Shown in pieces: positions 36,422 through 45,277 of a stretch of DNA of 64,000 nt. Numbering within the stretch: position 1 is the stretch's first letter; every line of letters starts with the position of its first letter. Source of the stretch: Coriobacteriia bacterium (GTDB lineage Bacteria > Actinomycetota > Coriobacteriia > Coriobacteriales > UMGS124); NCBI GenBank assembly GCA_018368455.1, contig JAGZEG010000002.1, forward strand, positions 62,001-126,000, written 5' to 3'. Under the pieces are notes generated by a model, which had not been told where the DNA came from, did not search any database, and saw only the letters and a program-made list of their open reading frames with translations. A program made the translations under genes and the position numbers.

Positions 36422-38740
36422 CTACAGCGTCTCGAGATCGGCCACCATTTTCTCACCGGCAGTCTTACCGGAAAGATAGGCCCACATCTGCAGCTCGCCT
36501 CCGAACGCAATAGCCGGCATGCACATGTTGCAGTTACCGCCGGCATACAGGCCGGGAATCGCCTGATTGTTCTCGTCGAGCACCTGCATGTCCAGGTTCG
36601 TCACCAGGCCGCCGCCCGAGTTGTACGTACGCGGCATAGCTTTGATGGCATAGTACGGCGCGCCGTCGATAGCCTTGAGATACTGCGCGTCCTTACCGAA
36701 CTGTGCGTCATTTCCGCTGGCGCACGCATCGTTATACGTCGCGATCGTCTCGCTCAGCGCTGCCGGGTCAACACCCATCTTCTCGGCCAGCTCCTCGAGC
36801 GTTTCGGCGCTCACGATGAAGCCCTGCTCCTCGCCAGCGGCCAGAACCTCAGCCATCTCGGGAATCGGCTGGTTGAGAGGGAAGGTCGCAAAGCCGCAGC
36901 ACAGGAAGAGCTGCGTGTTGTTCTCGGCAAAGCCGTTCTGCGCGATGTCGTCGATCTGCGGCTGCGACCACACCGTCCAGTACAGCGGGCCATCCGTGCC
37001 CCACGACCATGTGCCGCCCTCGTTGATGTGACGCGTGCCGTCGGGGTAGACGTAGATGGCGTCACGTGCCGCGCTCATGATGTTGGGCACGTCGTTGAGC
37101 GACCACGAGGCCGTGTCGCCACGCCACGCATCCTCCCGTCCCTCGAGGAAGTTGATCGGGAAGCCCGTCAGAATCTTGGAGGACGCGATGTTATGGACAC
37201 TGCCGGCGATGCAGCCCTCCATGCCATCGAGCCGGCCGCCTGCATCAAGCGCCGCGGCCATCATCGTGCCGGTGTTCTGCGTCATGCCCAGCACGGCCCA
37301 GTCGCCAGCCTGAGCGCCCTGCACCCACGTCTGCATCTTCTCGGGATCACCCGCAAAGCCACCCTCGGCGATCATGACGGCCTTGGCGTGGATGACGTAT
37401 TGCGTGCCATCGGCGAGGTTGTGCGCGCGAACGCCCACAACCTTGCCGCCCTCGACGATGAGCTCGTCGGCCGGCGTCTCAAGCAGGTAGCGACCGCCCA
37501 TACCCACGTAGTCGCCGACCATCTGGTCAAAGCAGCGGTGCAGCGTGGCCAGGTTGTCCTCGCCCTGATAAGCGCAGTAGTAATACTGCGAGGCGTACTG
37601 CGTGCCCCAGAAGCCCGGACGCGGCTCACCGAAGTAGAAGCCGTGGCTGTAGAGCCAGTCGACCATGGGGCCGCTCTCGGCCAGCTCGTAATCCCACGTC
37701 GCCAGCTTAGCCTCGGTGGGATTGGTGGACTCGACGATGTACTGCTTCATCTCGTCGATGTCGTACATCTGCTCGCCACCGTAGTAGCAATCCTGCGTCA
37801 CCTGCGAGTTCACGGCGAACAGGCTCGTCGTGGCGCACGAGGTGCCGCCGTAGAGCGCGGCTTTCTCCAGCGCGAGCACACTGACCTCGCGCCCGGCCTG
37901 CTGCTGCATCTCGGCAACACGCGTGCACGCGGCGCACCCCGTGCCGCCCATGCCGCACACGACGACATCGACGTCATACTCGACCGTCTCGCCCTCGTGG
38001 GCCTTAGCCGGCTTGTTGCGGTGGAAGTTCTCGAGCGCGGCCGCGTCGGTACCCGCCGCCTCAAGCGCCTGGACGAGGCACTTGTCAACGGCCGCTTTGA
38101 TGGCATTCGACGTGATCGTGGCGCCGGAGATGGCGTCGACAGCCGTGCACTGGGAGTCGCAGATGCGCGGGATGACGAGCTTGGCAGCGTCGAGGATGTG
38201 GCCAGTCTCAACGCACTGATCGATGCGAATACCCTTGATGAGCTTCTCGTCAACCGTCACCGTGACGGGCACCTCGCGCACGACGGAGAAACCCGGCGCG
38301 GAAGCCTTATACGTACCCGGTGCCATGACGACCTCAGGAATCTCCATCGAGCCACCTGTCGCCTGCGCAACGCAATCGGCCGCGCCCCTAAGCACGGCAT
38401 CGCTCGTGTGCGTGGCGCCGCTGACGCCGTCGACGTCGGCGCTCTGGGCATCGAGAATGGCATGCTGTAGCGTCTGGGCAGCCGGGCCGCCTACCGTGCT
38501 CGTCTCGGCCACGGCATCGATTTCCACATCGGTGATTGAGGTAGCATCAAACGTCATCGCGACGGTGACGTCGCCGCCAAAGCCCGGATACGTCGCCTCG
38601 TACGTACCGGGCGTGTACGAGGTCGCGCCGGTCACCTCCGCAGCAAGCGCCTTGCCGACGGACGATGACGCGACGCCGATGGCGGCAGCCGCTGCGGCGC
38701 CGGCGGCGATGACCTGGCGACGGGTCTGCATGAGCTCCAT
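36422..38740 (-). CDS. Exported flavoprotein reductase with two FMN-binding domains and an FAD domain
   Basis: 772 residues, the largest reductase here. A Tat-type start (QTRRQVIAAGAAAAAA) is followed by two FMN-binding domains with attachment motifs DGVSGATHTS (about 104-113) and DAISGATITS (about 203-212), then an FAD domain from about 250 (DVDVVVCGMGGTGCAACTRVA). Fumarate catalytic motifs are missing: NSGGGLVTN and NCNMCMPAIAFGGELQMW occupy the C-terminal active-site positions, so the acceptor is probably unrelated to fumarate. ATG 38740 follows AAAGGGGATCC; an ATG nine bases later is an alternative. A co-directional LysR gene lies 285 nt upstream. Confidence 0.92.
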   Translation of the reverse strand: MELMQTRRQVIAAGAAAAAAIGVASSSVGKALAAEVTGATSYTPGTYEATYPGFGGDVTVAMTFDATSITDVEIDAVAETSTVGGPAAQTLQHAILDAQSADVDGVSGATHTSDAVLRGAADCVAQATGGSMEIPEVVMAPGTYKASAPGFSVVREVPVTVTVDEKLIKGIRIDQCVETGHILDAAKLVIPRICDSQCTAVDAISGATITSNAIKAAVDKCLVQALEAAGTDAAALENFHRNKPAKAHEGETVEYDVDVVVCGMGGTGCAACTRVAEMQQQAGREVSVLALEKAALYGGTSCATTSLFAVNSQVTQDCYYGGEQMYDIDEMKQYIVESTNPTEAKLATWDYELAESGPMVDWLYSHGFYFGEPRPGFWGTQYASQYYYCAYQGEDNLATLHRCFDQMVGDYVGMGGRYLLETPADELIVEGGKVVGVRAHNLADGTQYVIHAKAVMIAEGGFAGDPEKMQTWVQGAQAGDWAVLGMTQNTGTMMAAALDAGGRLDGMEGCIAGSVHNIASSKILTGFPINFLEGREDAWRGDTASWSLNDVPNIMSAARDAIYVYPDGTRHINEGGTWSWGTDGPLYWTVWSQPQIDDIAQNGFAENNTQLFLCCGFATFPLNQPIPEMAEVLAAGEEQGFIVSAETLEELAEKMGVDPAALSETIATYNDACASGNDAQFGKDAQYLKAIDGAPYYAIKAMPRTYNSGGGLVTNLDMQVLDENNQAIPGLYAGGNCNMCMPAIAFGGELQMWAYLSGKTAGEKMVADLETL

Positions 38741-39025
38741 AGTGGATCCCCTTTCCCTGTCCTTGTGGGAAGGTCACCGCACGGGCGTGGCATGAGCCCG
38801 GCCCCGAGCGAAAACGCGCATCCTAACGATGGCACGTGAACCCGACTTGCGATGCCGCTCTTGCCCGAATCGGCGACCCCCTGCGGCACATCCCCTTATG
38901 CGCCGCTCGTTGAAACCATGGTGCCCCCGCCGTGCAGGGATTGCCAACGAACGCTCTTCATGGAATGCGTGCATAACACTCATGGGAGCAGGCCGGAGGG
39001 CCCGGCGACGCCCACGCGGCATCTC

Positions 39026-40030
39026 TTAGGATCCCGACACCGTGGCCCCGTCCTCGACGCGGATGACGTCGATGCCACGCTCGCTCGAGACGGCGCGGGC
39101 CACCTCGGCAAAGCGCTCTGCCGGGGAGGCAAACTCGGGTGGACAAGAATCGCCAGACGCGCCAGCATCATCGTCCCGACGGCACACGAGCGTGACCGGC
39201 AGGTATTCCAGTTCGTCGATGCGCCGGTAGACCAGGCCGCCCTCCTCGAAGCTCGGCGCGTCGGCGTTGCGAAACGACAGCGTGCGGCACTGCCCGCAGC
39301 GCACGAGCAGCCTCACATCCTCCATGCTGTCGTTCCACGAGATGAGGGTCGAGTCGACGCCGAAGTCCTCGGCCAGCCAAGCACGCATCGCGGCCACATA
39401 CTCGTCAGTACGCGACGCCCGAAACAGACAGATGCTCGCAGCGACCGGTCCCAATCCCCCGCGCGGCAGAGATGATCGTTCGTCAGCAAGTTCGTCATCG
39501 GGGGCACATGCGAGAAACACCCGGTTGTAGGCGACGACGATCTGACGCGCCCAGCGGTCATACTCCGCAATCGGCGCATGTGCGATAAGAAAGGCGTCGA
39601 TTGCCCCAAGGCGCACTTCAGCAGCGAGATCGTCGCGTGCGGCATCGGAGTCGGCCCCGCGCAACACGACATCGAGACCCGTCTGTGCGCGAAAGCGTCG
39701 AATCGTTTCGGGAAAATCGTCACCCAAGCCAGCACCATAGTAGCCCAGCAGCAACGCGTCACGCTGGGATGACTGCCGGCGTCGAAGATCGCGCTCGGCG
39801 CGGCGTACACGCTCAACGACTGTGCGGGCATCGGACAACAGCACGCGCCCCTCAGGTGTTAGGCGCACAGAGCGCCCCTCGCGCACGAACAGCTCGACAC
39901 CGAGCTCACGCTCAAGCGCAGCGATCGCATGACTCACCGTCGTCTGCACGACATGGCACACCTGCGCCGCCCGCGTAAACCCGCCCATGTCGGCCACCGC
40001 GACGAAATACTCCAGTTGCCTGATCTCCAT
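39026..40030 (-). CDS. LysR-type transcriptional regulator
   Basis: 334 residues: N-terminal winged helix-turn-helix (MEIRQLEYFVAVADMGGFTRAAQVCHV... beginning, residues 1-60, with QTTVSHAIAALERELGVELF) and a periplasmic-binding-like effector domain. It ends just upstream of the double-FMN flavoprotein and points the same way, so it is the likely regulator of that gene or its own activator. The ribosome binding site is weak (GTGGGGTA). A Cys-x-x-Cys pair (RCGQC) in the effector domain is unusual and could sense redox state or a metal. Confidence 0.93.
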   Translation of the reverse strand: MEIRQLEYFVAVADMGGFTRAAQVCHVVQTTVSHAIAALERELGVELFVREGRSVRLTPEGRVLLSDARTVVERVRRAERDLRRRQSSQRDALLLGYYGAGLGDDFPETIRRFRAQTGLDVVLRGADSDAARDDLAAEVRLGAIDAFLIAHAPIAEYDRWARQIVVAYNRVFLACAPDDELADERSSLPRGGLGPVAASICLFRASRTDEYVAAMRAWLAEDFGVDSTLISWNDSMEDVRLLVRCGQCRTLSFRNADAPSFEEGGLVYRRIDELEYLPVTLVCRRDDDAGASGDSCPPEFASPAERFAEVARAVSSERGIDVIRVEDGATVSGS

Positions 40031-40257
40031 AGGCTACCCCACGACCCTCCGCGCCCTAGCTGCCAACCTCCGGTGAGCTACGACTAGAGCAGCTGGGCCC
40101 AATCCTGAGTCTGGTGAACGATACGGACGCGCGCACAACACCCCGAGCACGGCATGAGATGGCGTGGCCATACCACGATCATGGCATGCATGGATGCCAG
40201 CCGCAACCCGGAGTTGGCCGGAGCACGTGCGCGGCCAGGGGCATGCCATCGTGCGGG

Positions 40258-41361
40258 CTACAGAAACTCTGCGAGGCTGTGGACTCGCGTGCCATCGAGC
40301 GCTATCGCCGGACCGGCCACAACCATCGAGTTGAGGATGGCCTCGTGCGCGGCTTCGGCAACGGCCTTGAAGGCGCCGTCGAGCAGCTCTTCGCGCAGGA
40401 CGGACACCGAGCGCAGGCCGCTCGCGTCGGATTCGGCTGGTTCGATGCGATTCGCCGTCGTAAAACCGATCATGACCTCGCCAGAGCCATTACCCGTGTA
40501 GCCGCCCGTCCGAGCAATGCCCACGCCGGCGCGACGAATGACCCTGCGCAGCTGGCGCGCGTCAAGCGGCAGGTCCGTCGCGATGACCGTCATGATGGAG
40601 CCCCGGTCATCATCCGAGCTCAGAGCCGGCGAAAAGCCCGCTTCTCGCGCGAGACGTTCGACTATCCCGCGCCCCAGCGGGCGCCCACCCACAACGAGAT
40701 CTACCGTCGCTCCGTAATTCGACTGCACAAGCACGCCGATCGTATAGGTGCGACCGCCCACCTCGACAAGGCGCGATGCCGACCCGATGCCCCCTTTGAG
40801 CCCAAAACACACCGTGCCCGCGCCTGCCCCGACCGCGCCCTCCTCGAAATCACACGTCGCCGCCACAAGCGCCTGCTCAAGCTCGACACCTCCCACCGCC
40901 CGCAGCGCGATTCGATTAAGCCGAGCATCGTTGCACTCCCCCACGACCGGGTTGATCGAGAGTGCCTCAGCGCCCTCTCGCCCACAGCGATCAAGCACGC
41001 TGCCCACAAGCGCGTCAGCAACGCGACCCACGCACAGCGTATTCGTCAGCGCGATGGGCGTTTCGAGTGTGCCGAGCTCCTCGACCTGCACGGTTCCACA
41101 TGTCTTGCCAAAGCCGTTGTGCACGTAGGCCGCCGCAACGAGCTTTCGCACGAAAGGATTGTCCTCGCAGGGCACAACGACCGTGACGCCGGTGTTCACC
41201 GCGTTCGCGCCCGACCCGTGCCGCACGGTTGAATGGCCCACCGCCACGCCCGGCACATCCGTGATCTTGTTAAGTGCCCCGCATGGCAGCATTCCGACAT
41301 CCACGCCAAAATCTCGGATGCGCCGAGGCTGGCTCGCCCCTGCAGACGTCACGTCTCCCAT
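40258..41361 (-). CDS. P1/DmpA-family aminopeptidase (peptidase S58)
   Basis: 367 residues. This N-terminal nucleophile hydrolase self-cleaves before a conserved Ser; the matching segment is GAGAGTVCFGLKGGIGSASR around residue 195, corresponding to the G-x-G-KGGIGTSSR of DmpA. It cleaves N-terminal residues or beta-amino acids from small peptides. The opening ITDVPGVAVGHSTV is diagnostic. ATG 41361 has GAGGGGGGCGG upstream; an upstream ATG at 41406 does not. Divergent from the CobW gene; no permease adjacent. Confidence 0.92.
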   Translation of the reverse strand: MGDVTSAGASQPRRIRDFGVDVGMLPCGALNKITDVPGVAVGHSTVRHGSGANAVNTGVTVVVPCEDNPFVRKLVAAAYVHNGFGKTCGTVQVEELGTLETPIALTNTLCVGRVADALVGSVLDRCGREGAEALSINPVVGECNDARLNRIALRAVGGVELEQALVAATCDFEEGAVGAGAGTVCFGLKGGIGSASRLVEVGGRTYTIGVLVQSNYGATVDLVVGGRPLGRGIVERLAREAGFSPALSSDDDRGSIMTVIATDLPLDARQLRRVIRRAGVGIARTGGYTGNGSGEVMIGFTTANRIEPAESDASGLRSVSVLREELLDGAFKAVAEAAHEAILNSMVVAGPAIALDGTRVHSLAEFL

Positions 41362-41549
41362 ATCCGCCCCCCTCGTCAGGCCCCACGACTGCGCGCCAAT
41401 CGGCATTCGTCGCGTTCAGGATAGCTCGCGCGCTGTTCTTATATGCGCGCAGCACAAGGTGAGGGATGACCGATACAGCGGGCATATAATCCCCGGAAAT
41501 CGCAGGCCCGGCGCATCGTCCCAGCCTGCCCGCAACCTAAGGAGTCCCG

Positions 41550-42707
41550 ATGTCCGAAAGCACCCCCGCCCGCCGCAAGCCCGGCGAGCCCACGCAAATC
41601 GTCCTGCTCACCGGCTATCTCGGCGCCGGCAAGACAACGCTACTCAACCACATCCTTGCCAACGAGGAGGGCATCCACGCCGCCGTCATCGTCAACGACA
41701 TCGGCGAGATCAACGTCGATGCGCGCCTCATCAAGGACGGCGGTCTGTCGCAGGTCAGCGGCGACCTCATCCCGATGACGAACGGCTGTCTGTGTTGCAC
41801 GCTCTCCGACGACCTCTCTCGCCAGCTCGGCGAGCTCGCAGCATCGGGCGAGTTCGACTACATCCTTATCGAGGCATCAGGCATCTGCGAGCCCATCCCC
41901 ATCGCCTACACCATCTCAGCATTCTGCGACCAGAGCCGCTATGACGGCGATGCCCCGCTCGCCCTGGACAACATCGTTGCCGTTGTGGATTGCGCCCGCA
42001 TGTACGACGAGTTCAACGGCGGCAAAGCACTCGAGGCCGAGGACATCGACGAGGACGATATCGAGAGTCTGCTCATCCAGCAGATCGAGTTCTGCACGAC
42101 GCTCATCCTCAACAAGACGGACCGCGTGACGCCCGAGCAGGTCGCCGAGCTCAAGAGCATCGTCCGCAGCCTGCAGAAAGATGCCGTCATCGTCGAGGCC
42201 CAGCAGGGCAACGTCCCCATGAGTGAGCTGCTCGACACGGGCCGCTTCGACTTCGAGACGGCATACAACTCGGCAGCGTGGGTCGACGCCATGGAGCACC
42301 CCGAGGAGCACGACGATCCCGAGGTGCTCGAGTACGGCATCGAGACGTTCGTCTACGCGCGCCGACAGCCGTTCGACGTCAACAAGTTCGACGCGTTCGT
42401 GCAGACGTGGCCCGACAACGTCATTCGCTCGAAGGGCTCGCTGTGGGCAGCGCAGGACCCCGACATGTGCTACCTGTTCGAGCAGGCCGGGCGCCAGGCA
42501 AGCCTGCAGGAGAACGGCCTGTTCGTCGACAGCGCACCGGCCGACGAGAAGGCGAAGATGCTGGAGGAGAGCCCCGAGCTGCTCGCGGACTGGGATCCCG
42601 TCTGCGGCGATCGCGAGACGAAGATCTGCATCATCGGGCGCCACATGGACCGCGCCGCGCTCGAGGCGGGTCTCGACGCCTGCCTCACGGAGTGGGTGCG
42701 CGCGTAA
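41550..42707 (+). CDS. CobW/COG0523-family GTPase, putative metal chaperone
   Basis: 385 residues. A G3E GTPase with Walker A GYLGAGKTT (22-30), VNDIGEINVDARL, the metal-binding CLCC motif (about 80-83, NGCLCCTLSDD), LIEASGICEP and NKTD. The C-terminal CobW_C domain spans about 260-370. Such proteins deliver zinc, cobalt or nickel to client enzymes. The window contains B12-dependent methionine synthase and a nickel hydrogenase, but neither is adjacent, so the client metal is open. AAGGAG precedes the ATG. Confidence 0.93.
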   Translation: MSESTPARRKPGEPTQIVLLTGYLGAGKTTLLNHILANEEGIHAAVIVNDIGEINVDARLIKDGGLSQVSGDLIPMTNGCLCCTLSDDLSRQLGELAASGEFDYILIEASGICEPIPIAYTISAFCDQSRYDGDAPLALDNIVAVVDCARMYDEFNGGKALEAEDIDEDDIESLLIQQIEFCTTLILNKTDRVTPEQVAELKSIVRSLQKDAVIVEAQQGNVPMSELLDTGRFDFETAYNSAAWVDAMEHPEEHDDPEVLEYGIETFVYARRQPFDVNKFDAFVQTWPDNVIRSKGSLWAAQDPDMCYLFEQAGRQASLQENGLFVDSAPADEKAKMLEESPELLADWDPVCGDRETKICIIGRHMDRAALEAGLDACLTEWVRA

Positions 42708-42753
42708 AGTGCGACGAGCTTGCGGGGTGCCCGAAAAGCCGCCCCTCACTGCG

Positions 42754-42791
42754 CCGTGCCCGAAGGCCCTTAGGAGGCCCTCCGGGCACGG
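42754..42791 (+). terminator. Hairpin after the CobW gene
   Basis: CCGTGCCCG (42754-42762) pairs with CGGGCACGG (42783-42791), with an inner GGCCC/GGCCC pairing. No T tract, so it is a weaker terminator call. Confidence 0.5.
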
Positions 42792-42854
42792 TAGGCAGGT
42801 GAGTTTAGCGGGTTCAAGGCGTGTCCCCAATGGATGTGCCCGAGACCCGGCACG

Positions 42855-43103
42855 CTTTTGCGGTTGTGCTAGGTTTTGCAAAACCGGGCGCCGGATCTGA
42901 CCCCGAATTGCGGTCGTGCGAGGTTTGCGCGAGATATCGCGGTGCAGGGCAGGCGTGCCATCTGAAAAAACCGCAGGTAGACGGGCCGCGCGGCACCCGG
43001 AGGGCAGGCATCCCGCCTCCCAGGCGCCGCGCAAACCTAGCACAACCGTCATTCGGGGCCATTTTGGGGCCCCGCTTTTGCAAGACCTAGCACAACCGAA
43101 AAG
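42855..43103. repeat. Intergenic inverted-arm element A (77-nt arms, ACCTGCGGTTTT core)
   Basis: The arms are 42855-42931 and 43028-43103, about 80 per cent complementary. Each arm holds two direct subunits of the form CGGTTGTGCTAGGTTTTGC / CGGTCGTGCGAGGTTTGCG. The core AAAACCGCAGGT (minus-strand ACCTGCGGTTTT) is at 42967-42978, 35 and 49 nt from the arms. Its arms are clearly homologous to those of 48158-48395. It fills the spacer 42708-43143 between the CobW gene and the S41 remnant; no gene is seen in it. Confidence 0.8.
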
Positions 43104-43143
43104 ATCGCCCTCCAGCGCCCGGCGCATTCGGGACGCGCAGCCC

Positions 43144-43779
43144 CTATCCCTGCGTCTCCGCACGTGCCCGCTCGCAGGCAACCTCGAGGTCGACATCGCG
43201 CGTGAGGTGTTCGGGCGTCCAGGCGACGTGGACATCGGGAGCGATGCCGTGGCCCAGCGTTGCCATGCTCTCGCGCGCAGCAACGTAGGTCGCCGTGGGG
43301 ATGATGAGCGCATAGTCCTCGTCGAGGCGCACAACACGCGGGCAGGTGTTGTCGAGCGAGCCGAGTGTCGCGCGACCCACGACCGTCGCAAAGCCCGCCT
43401 CGCGAGCAGCTCGAACGAGCCACTCCGCCGCCTCGCCGGTGAAGCGGTCAGCCAGCACGACGACCGTGCGCGTTAAGGCGCCCGCCGACAGAGAGGCGGC
43501 GTCGAACGACAGGCCCTCCGGATAGAAGCCGTCATTCGGGCCCGTCATCTCGGCGACAAGGCCCGCGCCTCGTTTGGCCTGCACGTCAGCCTCGAACGCG
43601 TCGAGTTCCGCCAGCTCGGAGGCAAGCTCGTCGGGAGTGCCCCCGGCACTCAGATGGGCCTCATCGTAGGAGCATCCAGAGCTTCTGGGCTCACCCGAAA
43701 CATACGAATTGCAATCTAGCAGGAGAAACGGCAGGTCAGAGGCGCAATCGGTCCTCGCAGCGCCGGCAGCCGCGCACAT
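43144..43779 (-). pseudogene. C-terminal remnant of an S41 (C-terminal-processing-like) peptidase
   Basis: The last 110 codons match the end of S41 peptidase domains: TRTVVVLADRFTGEAAEWL, AREAGFATVVGRATLGSL, then LIIPTATYVAARE, HGIAPDVHV and a final D-x-x-LEVACERA helix. The region that should hold the strand before the active site (LPFLLLDCNSYVSGEP) has lost its NGGGS loop, and nothing upstream matches the N-terminal half before the terminator at 43847. The serine expected in the EA-EW position is absent (GEAAEWL against the usual SAAEILA). The first in-frame ATG is at 43779, without a ribosome binding site. I read it as a decaying gene fragment. Confidence 0.65.
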
Positions 43780-43846
43780 GCGCTCCAGCACCACAGGACG
43801 CGCCAAAGCACAGAGAATGCCGTTTCGGGTGACCCCCAAACGCAGC

Positions 43847-43885
43847 GCGGGGTGCCGGCCATCATCGTCCTGGCCGGCACCCCGC
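43847..43885 (-). terminator. Strong hairpin after the aldo-keto reductase gene
   Basis: GCGGGGTGCCGGCC (43847-43860) is perfectly complementary to 43872-43885 with an 11-nt loop, 35 bases past the stop codon at 43920. No T tract follows on the minus strand. Confidence 0.75.
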
Positions 43886-43919
43886 ATCGGTGTTCCCAAC
43901 GCTGCCTTATGCGGCGAGC

Positions 43920-44948
43920 TTAGACCGCCGTCTCGCCCGCAAGGACGCTGCGGTAGTCGGCGAGGTTCGCCTTGAGCAGCTCGGGGATGTTGAGCTCGTA
44001 GGGGCAGTGGCGACGGCAGCGTCCGCAGTTCGTGCAGCCCTCGATCTTGGCCATCTCCTGCTGCCAGTGCTCGGACAGCCAGCCCTGCGACGGGGCGCGA
44101 CGCAGCATGAGCGACATGCGGGCGCACTGATTGATCGTGATGCCCTGGGGGCACGGCATGCAGTAGCCACAGCCGCGGCAGAAGTTGCCCGTGAGCTCGG
44201 CACGCTCGGCTTCGATGAACGCCGCCATCTCCTCGTCCATCGTCGGCGTGGCATCGCCCATGTACGACAGCCACTCGTCGAGCTCCTGTTCCTTCTGGAC
44301 GCCCCAGATCGGCACGACGTTGTCGAACTGCGACATGAACGCCATGCAGGCGCGCGAGTTCGACAGCAGGCCGCCAGCCAGGCCCTTCATGGCGATGAAG
44401 CCGACGTTCTTCTCGGCGCAGCGGCGCACCAGGGCGATCTCGCGATCGGAAGCCAGGTAGCTCAGCGGGTACTGCAGCGTCTCGTACAGGCCGCTCTCCA
44501 CGAGGTCCTCGGCCACGCCGATCTTGTGCGCCGTCACGCAGATGTGCCCGATCTTGCCCTGGCGCTTGAACTCCTCCATGGCCTCGTACATGCCCGTGCC
44601 GTCGCCAGGTCGCCACACCTGGTTGACGCAGTGGAACTGGTAGAGGTCGACGTGGTCGGTGCGCAGCAGGCGAAGCGACGTCTCGAGGTCCTCCGCCAGA
44701 GCCTCGGGCGTCTGTGCCATGGACTTCGTGGCGATGGTCACCTGGTCGCGCATGCCCTCGAACGCCAGGCCGACGCGCTCCTCGCTGTTGCTGTAGGCGC
44801 GCGCCGTGTCAAAGAACGTCATGCCGCCGTCGAATGCGCGGCGCAGCAGGTGAACGGCCTCGTCGGTCGTAACGCGCTGGATGGGAAGCGCGCCGAACGC
44901 GTTCTGCGGCGTGACGATGCCCGTGCCCCCCAGGGTGATTTGCTTCAT
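43920..44948 (-). CDS. Aldo-keto reductase with C-terminal ferredoxin domain
   Basis: 342 residues. An AKR TIM barrel (residues 1-240) with the catalytic Asp and Tyr in FFDTARAYSNSEERVG, the Lys in ATKSM and the His near HICVTAHK, fused to a 2x[4Fe-4S] ferredoxin tail: CRGCGYCMPCPQGI near 255 and CTNCGRCRRHCP near 305. This architecture is common in anaerobes and suggests ferredoxin- or NADPH-linked reduction of an aldehyde or ketone; the substrate is unknown. ATG 44948 has GAGAGGA upstream. No operon partner is evident. Confidence 0.92.
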   Translation of the reverse strand: MKQITLGGTGIVTPQNAFGALPIQRVTTDEAVHLLRRAFDGGMTFFDTARAYSNSEERVGLAFEGMRDQVTIATKSMAQTPEALAEDLETSLRLLRTDHVDLYQFHCVNQVWRPGDGTGMYEAMEEFKRQGKIGHICVTAHKIGVAEDLVESGLYETLQYPLSYLASDREIALVRRCAEKNVGFIAMKGLAGGLLSNSRACMAFMSQFDNVVPIWGVQKEQELDEWLSYMGDATPTMDEEMAAFIEAERAELTGNFCRGCGYCMPCPQGITINQCARMSLMLRRAPSQGWLSEHWQQEMAKIEGCTNCGRCRRHCPYELNIPELLKANLADYRSVLAGETAV

Positions 44949-45277
44949 GGTGTGGATGTCCTCTCCCTCTCCCGATAACGGCATGCAGCATGGACGCAGC
45001 CTACGTATCGGGGTCTCTGCCCGCGCGCATCATAGCAGCTAGAGCGCACTCCAAGAAAATGGTCGAGCCTCCCGGACCACCAAGGCACGCGCAAAATCCA
45101 GCTCGTCCGCGCCGCCGCTGCACAAGCAATACCAAGGCCGCGCAGCCAGAACAACTCTCCGGCACAATTTCACCCATGGAGCAATTCAATAAAGAAGCGT
45201 GCGGGTACCCATGGCACCCGCACGCCCATGCACCGCGATCGCGCCTGCAATCCCGGAGACATCCGGTGGTTCTGATG
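44949..45277. other. Intergenic region with a terminator only
   Basis: 329 nt between the aldo-keto reductase start and the 3' end of the next leftward flavoprotein. It holds the hairpin GCGTGCGGGT (45197-45206) with ACCCGCACGC (45216-45225), followed on the minus strand by TTCTTTATT, a terminator for the flavoprotein. No gene is seen. Confidence 0.6.
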
